A stretch of DNA of 64,000 bases from Hormiphora californensis (taxonomy: Eukaryota > Ctenophora > Tentaculata > Cydippida > Pleurobrachiidae), in contig CM035357.1 of NCBI GenBank assembly GCA_020137815.1, positions 3,754,496 to 3,818,495 on the forward strand, in the 5' to 3' direction. The notes under the pieces were generated by a model. It made no database searches. It had not been told where the DNA came from and saw only the letters and a program-made list of their open reading frames with translations. Positions 1 to 13,948 of the stretch are shown piece by piece; the stretch's first letter is position 1; every line of letters starts with the position of its first letter. The translations under genes and the position numbers were made by a program.

Positions 1-120
1 AGAGTATAACAGGGGCCTTGGCAGCTTGGTTAGTGCTGCTATTCGGATATACAAAGCTATATATAGCCTCAAACGCTCCAAGTCTAACTCCTTGCCTAGA
101 GAGATAGAGAGAGATAGAGG

Positions 121-155
<35 letters not shown>

Positions 156-729
156 GGAGAGAGAGAGATATACAGATAGCGAGAGAGCGAAGGGGAAGTG
201 GCATTAATATTCAATTATCATTATAGTAGTCTGCCAAGTGATAAGACTATTCAGTGAATAATATTAATAGCTTTGCATTGATAACAGTCGTAGATATAGC
301 AGTGCTGATTCAGTCTGCTCTCCATTCCATTCCTAGGCGGTCTCTGGTGTGCTCTCTCTCTATCTCTACTGCTGATTCAGTCTGCTCTCCTTCTAATTCT
401 CTTCGATGCAAAATACCTAGTGCTGGCATTAATTTGTCGCTAACAATTACAATTTTGAAAGCCATCATTCTTTTTTTAAGAGGTGCCAGAATACACAATT
501 TTTCCTCGCCTTTCACCCAGATGCCTTTAGCAAAAAGGCATAGGGGTTTAGAATTCGACAATTTTACATACTAGTGAGGTGTCACAGAAACTGGCTGTAA
601 CACGCTCAGTTGCGAGGGACAACGGTGTTGCTCCTTCATCAAATACTTCAAATGTGAGCCGTGCAATGTGGCGTGCAATTTAGTGATATGCTGATCAGAG
701 ACGTCTGTCCCGCCTTCACATTATAGATG

Positions 730-799
730 GTTATGAAAATTAAGGTTGGCGGGGAAACAGAGCATTATGAATCATAATATTAATGCAGTTATTCTTGTT
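730..799 (-). repeat. Dispersed repeat, copy 1
   Basis: About 70 bp matching, in reverse orientation, the last 68 bp of the window (63933-64000), and partially matching 8985-9050. Shared features are the stretches ending in GCGGGGAAAC and CAGTTATTCTTG. Flanking sequence at 520-560 also resembles 9420-9500 in reverse, so the copies near 0.5-0.8 kb and 9.0-9.5 kb are probably the same larger element. Class unknown. Confidence 0.6.
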
Positions 800-892
800 C
801 CTTTTTCTGTTTTCCTCTTTGCATCTCTACACAATATCCTCTCTCCTAAATCCCCAAGCTAAACTTGTATATAGCTAGATCAGCTGAGTGCC

Positions 893-931
<39 letters not shown>

Positions 932-1032
932 TAGAGAGAGAGAGAGGGAAGAGAGAGAGGAGAGAGAAGAGAGGAGAGAAGAGAAGAGAGAGAGAGAAGA
1001 AGGAGAGAGAGAGGAGAGAGAGAGAGAGGAGA

Positions 1033-1068
<36 letters not shown>

Positions 1069-1236
1069 AGAGAGAGGAGAGAGAGCAGAGAGAGAGAGAG
1101 AGCGCGAGAGAGGCGGAGAGTAGGATAGAGAGAGAGGCGAGAGAGAGGAAGAGAGAGAGACGAAGAGAGAGAGAGAGAGAGAGAGAAGAGAGAGAGATCG
1201 CAGCGCTCTCTCTATCGAGGAGCTCTCTCTCTCTCG

Positions 1237-1314
<78 letters not shown>

Positions 1315-1583
1315 TCAGTCTGCCCTCTCTCCCATTCTTAGCCGGTCTCTTGTGTGTACTAATCGTTCCCAACCTCCCAATGGCTAAAAAGCAGTCACGT
1401 GAGGAACACGCGGCTTTCATTCTAGAACGCCATTGGCGGACACGTTATAGAGATTCCTTTTTTAGGGTGCAATGGCTCTCAGCTCTCTTCAATGATTTCT
1501 CTCTTGTTAGAGAAACGTCCCCTAACAATGTGTGCATGCAGCAAACTAAATTTCACTCTGTCCTTGCCTTCCCAAATTATATA

Positions 1584-1739
1584 CAGTCGGACCCCGATTT
1601 AGTGGCACCCCGATTGAGGGACAGGATTTTTTCCCCCGATATAGGAAATTAACCTTATTTGACCCCGATTTAGTGGACACCCCGATTTAGTGGACAAGAG
1701 CCTTTCCCCCGAGTGTGTCCCTAAATCGGGGTCCGACTG
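1584..1739. mobile_element. TA-flanked MITE (pogo/Tigger-like), copy 1
   Basis: A 156-bp element with near-perfect terminal inverted repeats starting CAGTCGGACCCCGATTTA and flanked by TA on both sides (1582-1583, 1740-1741). The interior repeats the same CCCCGATTTAGTGG motif. A relative is at 61646-61772. TA target duplication with a CAG...CTG terminus is typical of the pogo/Tigger branch of Tc1/mariner; no transposase is encoded. Confidence 0.8.
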
Positions 1740-1809
1740 TATTCATGTAGTTGAATTCCTTCCCTTGCTTTAACAATAGTAAAGCCCCTGAATTCAAATC
1801 ACCTGCAGA

Positions 1810-2828
1810 ATGCTTAGACTTCTTAAATTTGCTTTTGTGTTCGCACTTGTCACGTCTCAAAACGGTAGGTTAAAGAAAAATTCAAATACACAGCATAGAA
1901 ATTACTCGGATCAAATTTCAAATTAATTCTCTTTCCCAGACTATTATTCCCTTTACAAAACTATTATTCTTGTCCGCAGTCTGCAACCTGGAGACCACTA
2001 CCATACCGCTTTCCTACGTACCGACTACTGACTATGGTAAGGTCACCGCTGGAGACACTCTCTACGTGTACTGTGGGGAGGATGGTTGGAAAGAACAGGT
2101 TGTAACTTGTGACCAGGACACCGAGACTCCAGATTGTGGAGAAACATCAAAATCAGCCACGTTTGCTGCAGGTAAATTCACTATTTCCTAGTTCATTTGG
2201 CCTAATTTTGACCCACTTTAGGAGGTATTTCGTATCGTTTATCACTGAAATTTTCTAGGAAGGAAAGATCTTCTGGTCTTGTTTCCGGACCAGACAATAA
2301 CACAGCCACAATGTCAATCCTACTGTTCCGGGCTGGACGGTCAACTACCAACTATTCTCAACGAAGATGAGAATAACCGGTTGCTATGGCAGATATTATA
2401 TCACGAGAAGCCAAAAAGTTGGATAGGTAAAAACACACTGTTGCTGGTTACCATGGTAACTAAATACTACTATACTTCTAACTCTAACTAGTAACTAAAT
2501 ATATGTGTATAGGCCTTAAATACTTCTGTTGTTTTTAATTTGTACTACCAATCTTATGTTGAATGCACCCTATTCTGACGGCTATAATCCACTGTTTCAG
2601 GTCTGTACGATACAAACCCAAATGACATCGACCTTGGCTGGGAATGGTCCGACGGTACACCCTTAGATTGGAGCTCATGGAGTCCGGGAGAACCAAGCTC
2701 TAGCTCGGAGCGGTGTTCTGTTTTGTGGTCAAGTTTAGACGCCACATCAGACTCTAACGGTGTATGGAACGACGCCACATGCACTAGAAGTAATCCTTGT
2801 TCCTGTGAATTTATCAGCTTCAATCCAG
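1810..2828 (+). CDS. Secreted C-type lectin-like protein (visible exons)
   Basis: Four exons are read: 1810-1864, 1980-2171, 2259-2426 and 2601-2828, all joined in phase 1 with GT-AG borders. Exon 1 encodes a hydrophobic signal peptide (MLRLLKFAFVFALVTSQN). Exon 2 is a cysteine-containing segment with two WK/YC-type pairs, vaguely sushi-like. Exons 3-4 form the C-type lectin fold: WIG, then WEWSDGTPLDW, a C-x3-W core, VWND and a closing CSCEF. The Ca/sugar-binding tripeptide position reads EPS rather than EPN or QPD, so carbohydrate binding may be altered. The 3' end is unclear: a MITE sits immediately after the exon-4 donor, and reading through it adds about 20 residues before a TAG. Role (recognition or adhesion outside the cell) is inferred from the family. 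Confidence 0.8.
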
Positions 2829-2832
2829 GTAT

Positions 2833-2941
2833 CAGGAACCGACCGAAACAAGTAAACAACCAATCAGAACTCGTTATTTAGGTCACGTGACTGGTTATCA
2901 GCCAATCAGGGACCAGTATTTCCTGATTCGGTCGGTTCCTG
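2833..2941. mobile_element. hAT-like MITE family A, copy 1
   Basis: A 109-bp element with inverted ends CAGGAACCGACCGA...TCGGTCGGTTCCTG and a perfect 8-bp target duplication CCAGGTAT (2825-2832 and 2942-2949). Copies occur at 50624-50732, 52319-52427 and 61409-61506. The 8-bp duplication and CAG-type terminus indicate a hAT-type transposase mobilised it; no coding capacity. The target contains the lectin-gene splice donor. Confidence 0.9.
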
Positions 2942-2949
2942 CCAGGTAT

Positions 2950-4020
2950 GTATGTTCATATATGTAACAGGGGAATTCGGAAAAGAAATTTACCTTACAG
3001 AAATTTAAAACGTGCTTTCCAGCATTTCTCATCTTGAAAAGCCAGTTTATCAAATTTGGGCCTCGGGTGCTTGCCAGCGCTACGATTCTAATAAGTGATT
3101 TTAACTGAAATTGTAGTTTTCGAATTTCGAGCTATCGCTCTATTCACGACAAATTGGTCACAAATTTGGTGACAAATGGTGGTGGTGACATGTCCTAAAG
3201 GCGCCACCATTTGTCACCAATTGAGACCAATTGTTACCTTTTATGTATAACAAAGATATCAAATCCGAAATGGATCTCATTTAACCTCAAGTGGGTTAAA
3301 ACAACATGGTCCCCACTGGGCCACCACTACCCTAAAACGGGTCACAACAGTGACGGTAGTCTTGGGTATGATATCCGGCCCTCTTCTTCTCTCCCTCCTG
3401 TGCTGTCCTCTCTCACGTTTTTGCGTGCACTACGTCCAGTTAGGGAGAGAGAGGGTACACCCAAATATGGTCCGAGATCCCCAACAATTAAGATGAACTT
3501 TGTTCAAGACACTCAGTATCCTGAACAGTATTAAACTGGATGCCAGATTTGTCTGCAGGGTAAAAGAATCTCAACACGGAAGTGTGATTTTATGAGTGGT
3601 TGAAACCACTCGTTTTCTGTGTAACAACAAAACCAATCCGACCACACTCCCATCTCATTTCATTACCACTCGTCTCGATTACTAGAGGTCGGGGAGCTGT
3701 GATGCAGCTCGAACATGGACCTTATTACGGTGTGAGACGGATGTTTTGCTTTAATTTGATATATTTTACCACCTCTAAATGCCTGGTCACCCTCTGCTAC
3801 ACGCATGACACCAGGGAAGTCACACAGTGGCCCCTCTGCCGAACATGCCTGATCTAAGCTGCCCCGTTATAGTTACATACTTGTGCATATATATTATTGT
3901 TGCACGATAGTACTACCGTACACACATATTGTCCACTTATTGTGGCCGCTAAACAATTACTACTCCTCCCGGAAAACTCCGTTCTAGCAAATCCAATTGG
4001 AAAAAGCTGGGTGGGTACAC
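2950..4020. other. Intergenic region, lectin-like gene to actin 1
   Basis: No convincing gene. A clear hairpin lies at about 3149-3237: an arm containing GGTGACAAATGGTGG is mirrored by CCACCATTTGTCACC. A distal CArG-type motif is at 3461-3470. Short open frames here have no recognisable features. Confidence 0.6.
3461..3470. promoter_or_regulatory. Distal CArG box (putative SRF site)
   Basis: CCAAATATGG matches CC(A/T)6GG exactly. It lies about 760 bp upstream of the actin-1 start and is preceded by GGGTACACC, the same context as the proximal box at 4021, which suggests a duplicated regulatory module. Confidence 0.5.
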
Positions 4021-4030
4021 CCATATATGG
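4021..4030. promoter_or_regulatory. Proximal CArG box of actin 1 (putative SRF site)
   Basis: CCATATATGG is a perfect CC(A/T)6GG match, about 97 bp upstream of the TATA motif. Serum response factor sites of this type are classical actin promoter elements in animals. CCAAT motifs lie nearby at 3993-3997 and 4077-4081. Confidence 0.7.
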
Positions 4031-4126
4031 GCATACCAGTCGTTTTTTACAAAATTTCTCGGGAAACTGGCGGCAACCAATAACAGTGGACTAGCTAATC
4101 GGGTCAGGTCGTAAAGCTTGCAGGGG

Positions 4127-4134
4127 TATAAAGG
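4127..4134 (+). promoter_or_regulatory. TATA box of actin 1
   Basis: TATAAAGG, about 90 bp upstream of the start codon at 4222, consistent with a core promoter followed by a short 5' UTR. Confidence 0.65.
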
Positions 4135-4221
4135 TATACATACCAAGGACAATAAACGCAACACAACACGTTTTTTTCACAGTTTATTTGAACTTCTTAT
4201 TCGAACAAGAAACAATCTACC

Positions 4222-5737
<1,516 letters not shown>

Positions 5738-6537
5738 GAAGTGTCTCCTTCCACTGATTCTCTCCCCCGTCGTCGTCATGGCGCCTCCCCTAGCGACAAC
5801 AATAACAACAACATCACCAATCCGTTCTGTCTCCTTCTCCACTACTTCATTCCTTGGATGCTTGTGGATGTACGTTATGTACACATAAGACTGTCTGTAA
5901 CATATGACACATTGTGTCGAAGTGATTTGAAGTGAAAGAATGAAAGGGATGTAACGGACTTTGTTTGAACATAAGAGTGTTTCCATCAGTTTTGCAATCT
6001 GAACAGTTGTATTTTTCCATGGATCTATTTCAGGATTATACCAAACCTATGAAACTCTTTTATTTTGTTGAACAATAACATGAACAAAACACGCTTCTTC
6101 TAGGAGAGGAAGGGGCAGCGCTGCATACTGCAGTGAGATCGGTAACACAGCCTTCATGAGGATTGTATCTCGGCTCTGGCTTCCATGGTTCAATCATTTC
6201 ATATGAACTTAAAATGACAACAAATCAACCATATTGAACTTAAAATGACTTATTTTCACTTCTTCTTCACATCCTATCATACATAAAATGGACGTACGTA
6301 TAATATGCACTAGATTAGTAATTTGTAGATTAGTAATTTGTAGATTAGTAATTTGTAGATTATCAATTCTAGGAAACTTGTGGTGTAACAGCAGCAGTTA
6401 CGCCAATAATTTCCAAGAATTGTTATTCTGCTAATCTGCAAATGAACCATTTTAAACATTAATGCAACAAAAGGTTTACCTCAAAAAAGTGAGTTTTGAG
6501 AATCTTGAGAAAAAATTCGGTCGTTAAAAATGTAATA
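5738..6537. other. Actin 1 3' flank
   Basis: No gene is seen. About four tandem copies of a roughly 16-bp AT-rich unit (core GATTAGTAATTTGTA) lie at 6311-6365. No unambiguous AATAAA was found directly after the actin stop. Confidence 0.5.
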
Positions 6538-6546
6538 GTGAGATAG

Positions 6547-8634
6547 GATTGAACACCACTTACCTGATTACCTCATTACCGATACATGATCAGTAAAGGG
6601 GTTATCAGTGAAGCAACCAAAAATTGGGTTCAGTGACCTGTTTAGTGACCAGATCGGATCACGGAATCTGATCAGTGTACAAACCGAATACCCCCCTGAT
6701 TGACCTTTTAGCTGATCACTAATCAGTTTTTAATCACGTTCATATTCCATCTCGTGAACAGCTTGTCATACCAGTATCATGAACACATTGAACCCTGTCT
6801 CAATGAAATCAGGTCGCATGATGGAATGTAATAGAAGGGTAAAATCGTATGAAAACCATTAACTCGTCATCATGACTTACCACCAAAATCGCTTGTCTTC
6901 TTTGTTTGCTAACTTACCACCACCGCCCTCACTGAATGACATCGTTAACACATCTACGGACTCCGAAGCCAACATTCTACCCCCGCCACCATTGTCCGAT
7001 AGTTATATCGAATCGTCTCCTACTTTTGATGAATCAGGTGTGTACACTTGGGCGTAGATCGTTTAAATAGCTCTTATTAGTCCATGCTTTACACATTCCA
7101 ATTACCTGATTCGTAATCTGATTCGACCATTAGCGAGATGTGATTATGTATGTCTATATCATTAACACACCTATATTTTTCAGAGGACTTGTTTGCTCCA
7201 CCTAATGACTCCGCTGTAACCGTTTTACGAGGAACCCGAGGCGGACTGCAACTTGCTGTGGGAGGATTTATCTTCATCAGAGAGACCACCAGAGAACTGA
7301 AGTCTAAACTCAAGGTTACTTACTGGTACTGTAGCAAGAAAAAGGATGGTTGCAAGGCAAGGCTGCGATCCAGGGACGAGCAAGGGCAGGAGCTACTATG
7401 TACACAGCCTCTACACACTCATCTACCTAACTCCTACGATGTTGAAGCTCGCCAGATTGGTGAAGAAGATTGGTGACATGATAATGACTATACCACTGTA
7501 GCCTACTGCCTGTTGGAAAACAAAAAGACTGAGTCCTATCTCGCCGCCCTCAAAGCCCTGAAAGAAGCCGTTCCTTCATGGTCGCCAAGTGGATTTGTTA
7601 CAGATTTTGAAACGGCCATGTCTAATGCCATCACCGAACTATTCCCCGACGCATGGATACATGGATGCCACTTTCATCTCCTACAAGCCTGGGGGAGGAG
7701 ACTAGTACTGATCAACGATTGGAGAAGCAACAGCCAGCTCAGAAATGATGTTCATGAAATCTTCGGCCTACCCTTCCTCCCCAACGATCAGATTATTCCT
7801 GCCTGGAGGAGTTTGGAAACAGAACTGCTAGTGAAGCATCCCGCTGTCAGTACATTTTGTTCTTATCTTTGGGACACTTGGATGGATGGACGTTACCCGG
7901 TAAAGATGTGGGGCTGTTACGAGCGAACATTAAGAGGAGAACATAGGACGAACAATGTGAGCGAGGGAGGTAACTCGGCCTTGAAACGATCCTTCGGTCA
8001 TAGTAAGCCAGTGCTATGGTCATGGATCAAGAAAATAAGAGACATTCAGGCCAAAACAGACATTATTGTGTTACAAAATTTAGCTGGGAAGTCAAATTCT
8101 GGTCGGCGAACCAATTCACAGATCGAACGTATGCGATCTATCTATTCTGCTGTGAGTGTTTATGTTTTTACCAGTGACTCAGAGAGAAGAGATTATGTTA
8201 GGGGTATGTCCAGATTCACCAAGAGACGTTTGTAAACATCTACTGAATAAGAACTATTTATTTAATTTGGATAACATTGTCGAGTTCTTGCAGAAGAGAA
8301 GTTTCATGGACTACAATTTTTTAAATTCGATTTGACTTATATTAAGGGAGATTTATTTGATATTGAGCCAATTTCTGTAACAAAATTGTTCAATAGTCTG
8401 AAAATATAGTATTTTATCAAATCTACTAAAACAAAATCTCGTGTGGAAAACTGATCATGAAGAAGCTAAGAGGTCAATTAGGGGGGGGGGTATTCGGTTT
8501 GTACACTGATGAGATCCCGTGTCTCATATGGTCAGTCTACAGGTCACTGAACCCAATTTTTGGTTGCTTCACTGATTACACCTTTACTGATCATGTATCA
8601 GGTAATGAGGTAATCAGGTAAGTGGTGTGACACC
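6547..8634 (+). mobile_element. Mutator-like DNA transposon (MULE), internally deleted
   Basis: A 2.09-kb element with imperfect terminal inverted repeats of about 165-170 bp (6547-6717 and 8470-8634) and a perfect 9-bp flanking duplication GTGAGATAG (6538-6546, 8635-8643). Long TIRs and a 9-bp duplication are diagnostic of Mutator-like elements. It encloses a broken FLYWCH/MULE transposase gene (6872-8235). The right duplication abuts a GATA repeat, so its exact edge is slightly uncertain. Confidence 0.9.
6872..8235 (+). pseudogene. Degenerate MULE transposase with FLYWCH zinc finger
   Basis: Exon 1 at 6872-7037 encodes a proline-rich leader (two PPPP runs); a splice to 7184 keeps phase. 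The second part begins EDLFAPPND and forms a FLYWCH zinc finger (YWYC...DGCKAR...HTH). An in-frame TGA at 7474-7476 follows, after which the same frame resumes with YCLLENKKTESYLAALKAL and the DDE core (VTDFETAMSNAI...GCHFHLLQAW), to a stop at 8233-8235. In intact MULE transposases roughly 100 or more residues, including the first catalytic Asp region, lie between FLYWCH and this point. They are missing, so the copy is internally deleted and probably inactive, but mobilisable in trans. Confidence 0.85.
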
Positions 8635-8637
8635 GTG

Positions 8638-8638
<1 letters not shown>

Positions 8639-8668
<30 letters not shown>

Positions 8669-8672
8669 GAGA

Positions 8673-8735
<63 letters not shown>
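8639..8735. repeat. GATA/GA microsatellite
   Basis: GATA repeats grading into a GA dinucleotide run, immediately downstream of the MULE target duplication. Confidence 0.9.
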
Positions 8736-8736
<1 letters not shown>

Positions 8737-8739
8737 AGG

Positions 8740-10640
8740 AGTCTCGTTTTGTGCACCCTTTACTTGTTCAGGCACTCCTTTCATGTTACCTCCTGGCATT
8801 ATGAACAGAAGGGGTGGTATGTTCCACCGAAAAAGGTTTCGTATCTATATCGATTATTCATAAAGTCCTCCCTCTCCTCCCCTGAGTTCTGCTTCTCTGA
8901 CTTCAGGTTTAAACTGAGCATGATATGAATCTTATGAAATAGACAAATAGGAAACCTGATTTGTACTGTGGCGGACTAATAAAAAACTAACAAGAATTAT
9001 TGCATTATGTGTTCATAATGCTGAGTTTCCCTGCCCTACCGTTTCACATGTCAGTGACATTGTCACTGCCAACAGGATCAAGGCTTGGTCATTATGTAAT
9101 GTGAGATGCATACGATCTAGCTGTCAGTATACTTCTCACATAGCTTAGAGTTATCTAACTCCCAATCACATGACACTTGCTAACCAGCTTTTGACATTCC
9201 AACTTAACTACTTATCTAACATCTCACACTCGACTCGCAAGATGAAAATGTGTATGTAACACGTGAAACGCGCGGCAGAGCATTTCATGTTTTGTTGAGT
9301 GGCGCGCGCACACACGTCCATCAAACTGTGTCAATGAGGTGTTTGATGAAGGAGTAGCTCGTCACTGTGCGCGCGGCTCTAGTTGCTACACCGTTGCCCC
9401 TCGCGACAAAAGTGTGACAAAAAATGTCCCTCTACCAATTTAGTTAGTATACCAAAATGTCGTTTTCGAATTCTAACCCTGCTATGCCTTTTTACAAAGT
9501 AAAAAGGCATCCGGGTGAATGCCTTCGGCATTCACCCGGGCAGGGAAAAAATATATTTATGATAAAGAATGCAAGATTAATGGTCCGCTCTAGGGAGACG
9601 TTGTCATGGTTATGCGGCACACGGACCAGGAATGAAGCTGATAATGAAGAAGAATGAGCTTCATTTGCCCAAAAATGAAGTGGAAATAAGGTCATTATTT
9701 ATTCATATGAACTTCATTTCTGGTACGATGAGCTTCCTAAATTTTCTAGGGCTGCTCTGTTCTCGCTCATCATCTACCACTGGACTACCAGCTCTCAAAG
9801 ACCAGTTTTCCGCATGACATGTGTCACAGATATGACTTTCATGCAGTACTCAGTAGGGACCGGATGGACCTAGGCCAGATAAAGGATCGTGCCAAAAGGT
9901 TGAGAAGATACTCCTATGCATGTATTGGAAAATGTTTGTAGTTAATTACCAATTAATTCATCGTGCTCCTAGCCTCTTGTGTGATGAAAAAACACATCAT
10001 GTGTATCTTCCTGACCTTTTGGCGTGACCCTTCTTCCTGGCTCACGTAATCCGTCGTGTTACTACAACCTTCAGCTGCATGACTATACTCTACAGATAGC
10101 GAAGATCTCGCATAATGAACCAGACTGAAGGGACCAGGTTAATGGTGGTCCTGGACAGAGGGGCTGGACCCGGCCACTAGTCACCACACACTAAGGGGAG
10201 ACACATTCAAGATCTCACGAGCTTCCCTCGGTGAAAGCCCCACGTGTTCTCCGAGTACCTAGTTCTGAGAAACATGGGTGTCGGGACCAGGGGACCAGGG
10301 GGCCAGGCACTCTAGAAGAGACCAGGGGGCCAGGCACTCTAGAAGAAAATGTGCAGTGATGCTCGTCACTAAAATCGCCGACACCCAAACCTTACCGACA
10401 AGCGGAAACTGCACTATATTGTGAGGGAGAAAGAAGCGAAAAGTGTGAAAAGGGCTCAGAGTGAGTGAGAGAAAGTGAGACTGAGAAAAATGCGAAAGAG
10501 TAAATCATGTTATCCGCAAGCGGTACATTTGCAACACTTACTCACCGGAAGCCGACTTACCACTTTTAATATTTAATAAAACTCAACCTATGCACATGTT
10601 TTTTGTAAATGCAATTTATGCCGCGTGACCTGTCAACCGC
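8740..10640. other. Intergenic region between the MULE and actin 2
   Basis: No gene is seen. It holds a partial dispersed repeat (8985-9050), a GC hairpin at about 9508-9541 (arms CGGGTGAATGCC / GGCATTCACCCG) and a short direct duplication of a GGGGGCCAGGCACTCTAGAAG unit at about 10298-10346. Confidence 0.5.
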
Positions 10641-10641
10641 A

Positions 10642-10651
10642 CCATAAAAGG
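10642..10651. promoter_or_regulatory. CArG box of actin 2
   Basis: CCATAAAAGG fits CC(A/T)6GG, about 95 bp upstream of a TATA motif (TATAAAA, 10745-10751), with a CCAAT box at 10700-10704. The order CArG, CCAAT, TATA, start codon resembles that of the first actin gene. Confidence 0.65.
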
Positions 10652-10744
10652 GCATAGTTTTGGAGGTTTCGGAAAAATTCTCGGGATGGAGTAGGTTAGC
10701 CAATGGGAGGCCAGATTGGAAAATTAGGTAACTCCTGGATGCAA

Positions 10745-10751
10745 TATAAAA
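10745..10751 (+). promoter_or_regulatory. TATA box of actin 2
   Basis: TATAAAA about 80 bp upstream of the start codon at 10829. Confidence 0.65.
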
Positions 10752-10828
10752 TGGTGGGTAGAGCCGAGTCAACACACCCAGTGCTATAGATTACTTTTTG
10801 AAAACTCGTCAACAAACAACTAACCGCC

Positions 10829-12321
<1,493 letters not shown>

Positions 12322-12838
12322 GAAGTGTTTAGTGTGTCCTTCCACTGATTCTCTCATTCGTAGTTTACAACTTCACTACTATTATTGTTTCCCTGCACGC
12401 TGCTGGCTGTGTCGCCTCCCACAACCAATGTTATCAAGCTAAACAGTTCCGGCTGGCCGGTTAATCCCCAGTACATGGATCTGTGATATGGTAGCCATGG
12501 TAATAACTATCAATGGTCACCATGGCAACAAGGTCTTTCACTGATGGATTGTGTAAAGCCCAGTGCTGGCTATACTGTTTATAGACTGTGATTGTAGTGT
12601 GTGAAGCTTCTATTGCCCAAGATCGCGAGATGTTTTGAACTATACAATGAGAACATGAATGTGTTGAAATAAAAAGTTCCCAATGATGTGACTTGTTTTA
12701 TTTCTTCTTCAGCCAACTACCTTTTGGTATAACCTCTTCTTCATGGCAAGACTCAGGACAATCTAGTATCTACCCCCTATTTGCGAGCAAATAATATGCC
12801 ATGGGAAGGAGAGGGACAACAAAACTGCAATAACTCAC

Positions 12839-13948
12839 CTAATATCTGCACCTCGATGTGGCGTGGCTTGTCCAGGAACTTCTCTATGAACATGTCACCA
12901 TTACCAAACGCTTGTTCTGCCTCCCTGACACACGCCTTCGGAACAAAGATAATTAATAGACAACAACTCAATTGGGGGTCCAGCCCTGAAAAAAGGAGTC
13001 CATCGGCCAAAATCAGGTGTCTACTGCCGATGGACTCTTTTTAGGGCTGGACTCCTCTAACACACCCCCAACACACTTTACTGTTTACTGGACTGTACCT
13101 TGAAACTATCCTCTAGCTCATCCTCACTCCTCACAACTCTCATACCCCGGCCACCACCACCATGAACAGCTTTCAGCATCACTGGCAGACCATGCTCCTT
13201 CACAAAACTTTTTGCTTTATCAATCGTAACGGTTGTATCAGAGCCAGGAATTACAGGGAGTCCAGCAGCAATGGCCGTATCCCTGGCTTTAGTTTTGTCT
13301 CCCAATCCTGATATAAGTGATGGGGTAAGCTGTTAATATCTGAGGGATGTTGTGCAACATTTGTGTACCAAACTTTAGCCGAAAACTCATCGCCCTGCAG
13401 CAACTGGAAAGTGGGATTATACCTTCCACAACATGAGAGGGAGGTCCAACCCAGATAATTCCGCTCTCCTCGCACCGTTTAATGAACTCTGCATTTTCAG
13501 AGAGAAAACCATAACCAGGATGAATCGCGTGTGCTCCTGGAAACAAATGAAATTGTTGGAAAATCCCTAGTTGGGTTGTGATTTGAGGGGGGGGGGGGGG
13601 GTAAACGGAGTTTCAAGATCACTAAACCAAATGTGTGGTTTCATCGTACCTGATTCGCGGGCAATTTTAATTATCTCCTCTTGATCAAGATATGCCCTAA
13701 CAGGACTCTCTTTATACCCAGTTATCTCATACGATTCAGATGCCTGTAAAAATATTTTAAGACATCAAGTATCAACTTGGTAATTCCTAGATCATTTCTA
13801 GATCTAAACCTACCCTTCCTCTGTGCATTGAATATCGATCCTCAGTTCCATAAATAGCAACTGATTTGACTGACAGTTCGTGAGCTGCCCGTATCACTCG
13901 AACTGCTATCTCTCCTCTATTCGCAATAAGGAGCTTATTCAATGGAAC
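12839..13948 (-). pseudogene. Pyruvate carboxylase-like biotin carboxylase, 5' fragment
   Basis: Five phase-consistent exons on the minus strand: 13814-13948, 13650-13743, 13423-13536, 13099-13307 and 12839-12935. They encode the N-terminal biotin-carboxylase fold: [47 protein letters not shown], the glycine-rich ATP loop GGGGRGMRVVR and [10 protein letters not shown]. The sequence fits pyruvate carboxylase best ([24 protein letters not shown]). After the last exon the conserved continuation (GN...LYERDC) is not found before the actin 3' end 500 bp away, and no targeting-peptide exon is seen upstream. The common HRxKADE motif reads MHRGRASES. So this is a gene fragment or decayed copy, transcribed if at all convergently with actin 2. 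Confidence 0.8.
12975..13055. mobile_element. Short hairpin MITE in a PC-like intron
   Basis: About 81 bp that folds back on itself: GGGTCCAGCCCTGAAAA...GGAGTCCATCGGC on one side and its complement GCCGATGGACTC...AGGGCTGGACTCC on the other, with a short loop. No clear target duplication. Confidence 0.6.

Larger units (their letters stand above)
1..1809. repeat. GA/TC-rich repeat field upstream of lectin-like gene
   Basis: No gene is seen. GA arrays lie at about 110-190 and 893-1200 and a TC array at 1240-1311. A short module beginning with a TGATTCAGTCTGC motif occurs near 308, 371 and 1311, so the microsatellite tracts are partly duplicated with their flanks. A degenerate copy of a dispersed repeat occupies 730-799; its relatives are at 8985-9050 (partial) and 63933-64000. 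Confidence 0.8.

Noticed and set aside
875-1420. RE/SL dipeptide-repeat frames over GA/TC arrays (also 18667-19402, 22900-23233, 41143-41978)
   Set aside because: Microsatellite translations without any other coding evidence.
13078-13305. Start codon at the LGDKTKAR segment of the PC-like gene
   Set aside because: The codon is TTG (Leu) inside an exon that splices in phase from 13423-13536; not a translation start.
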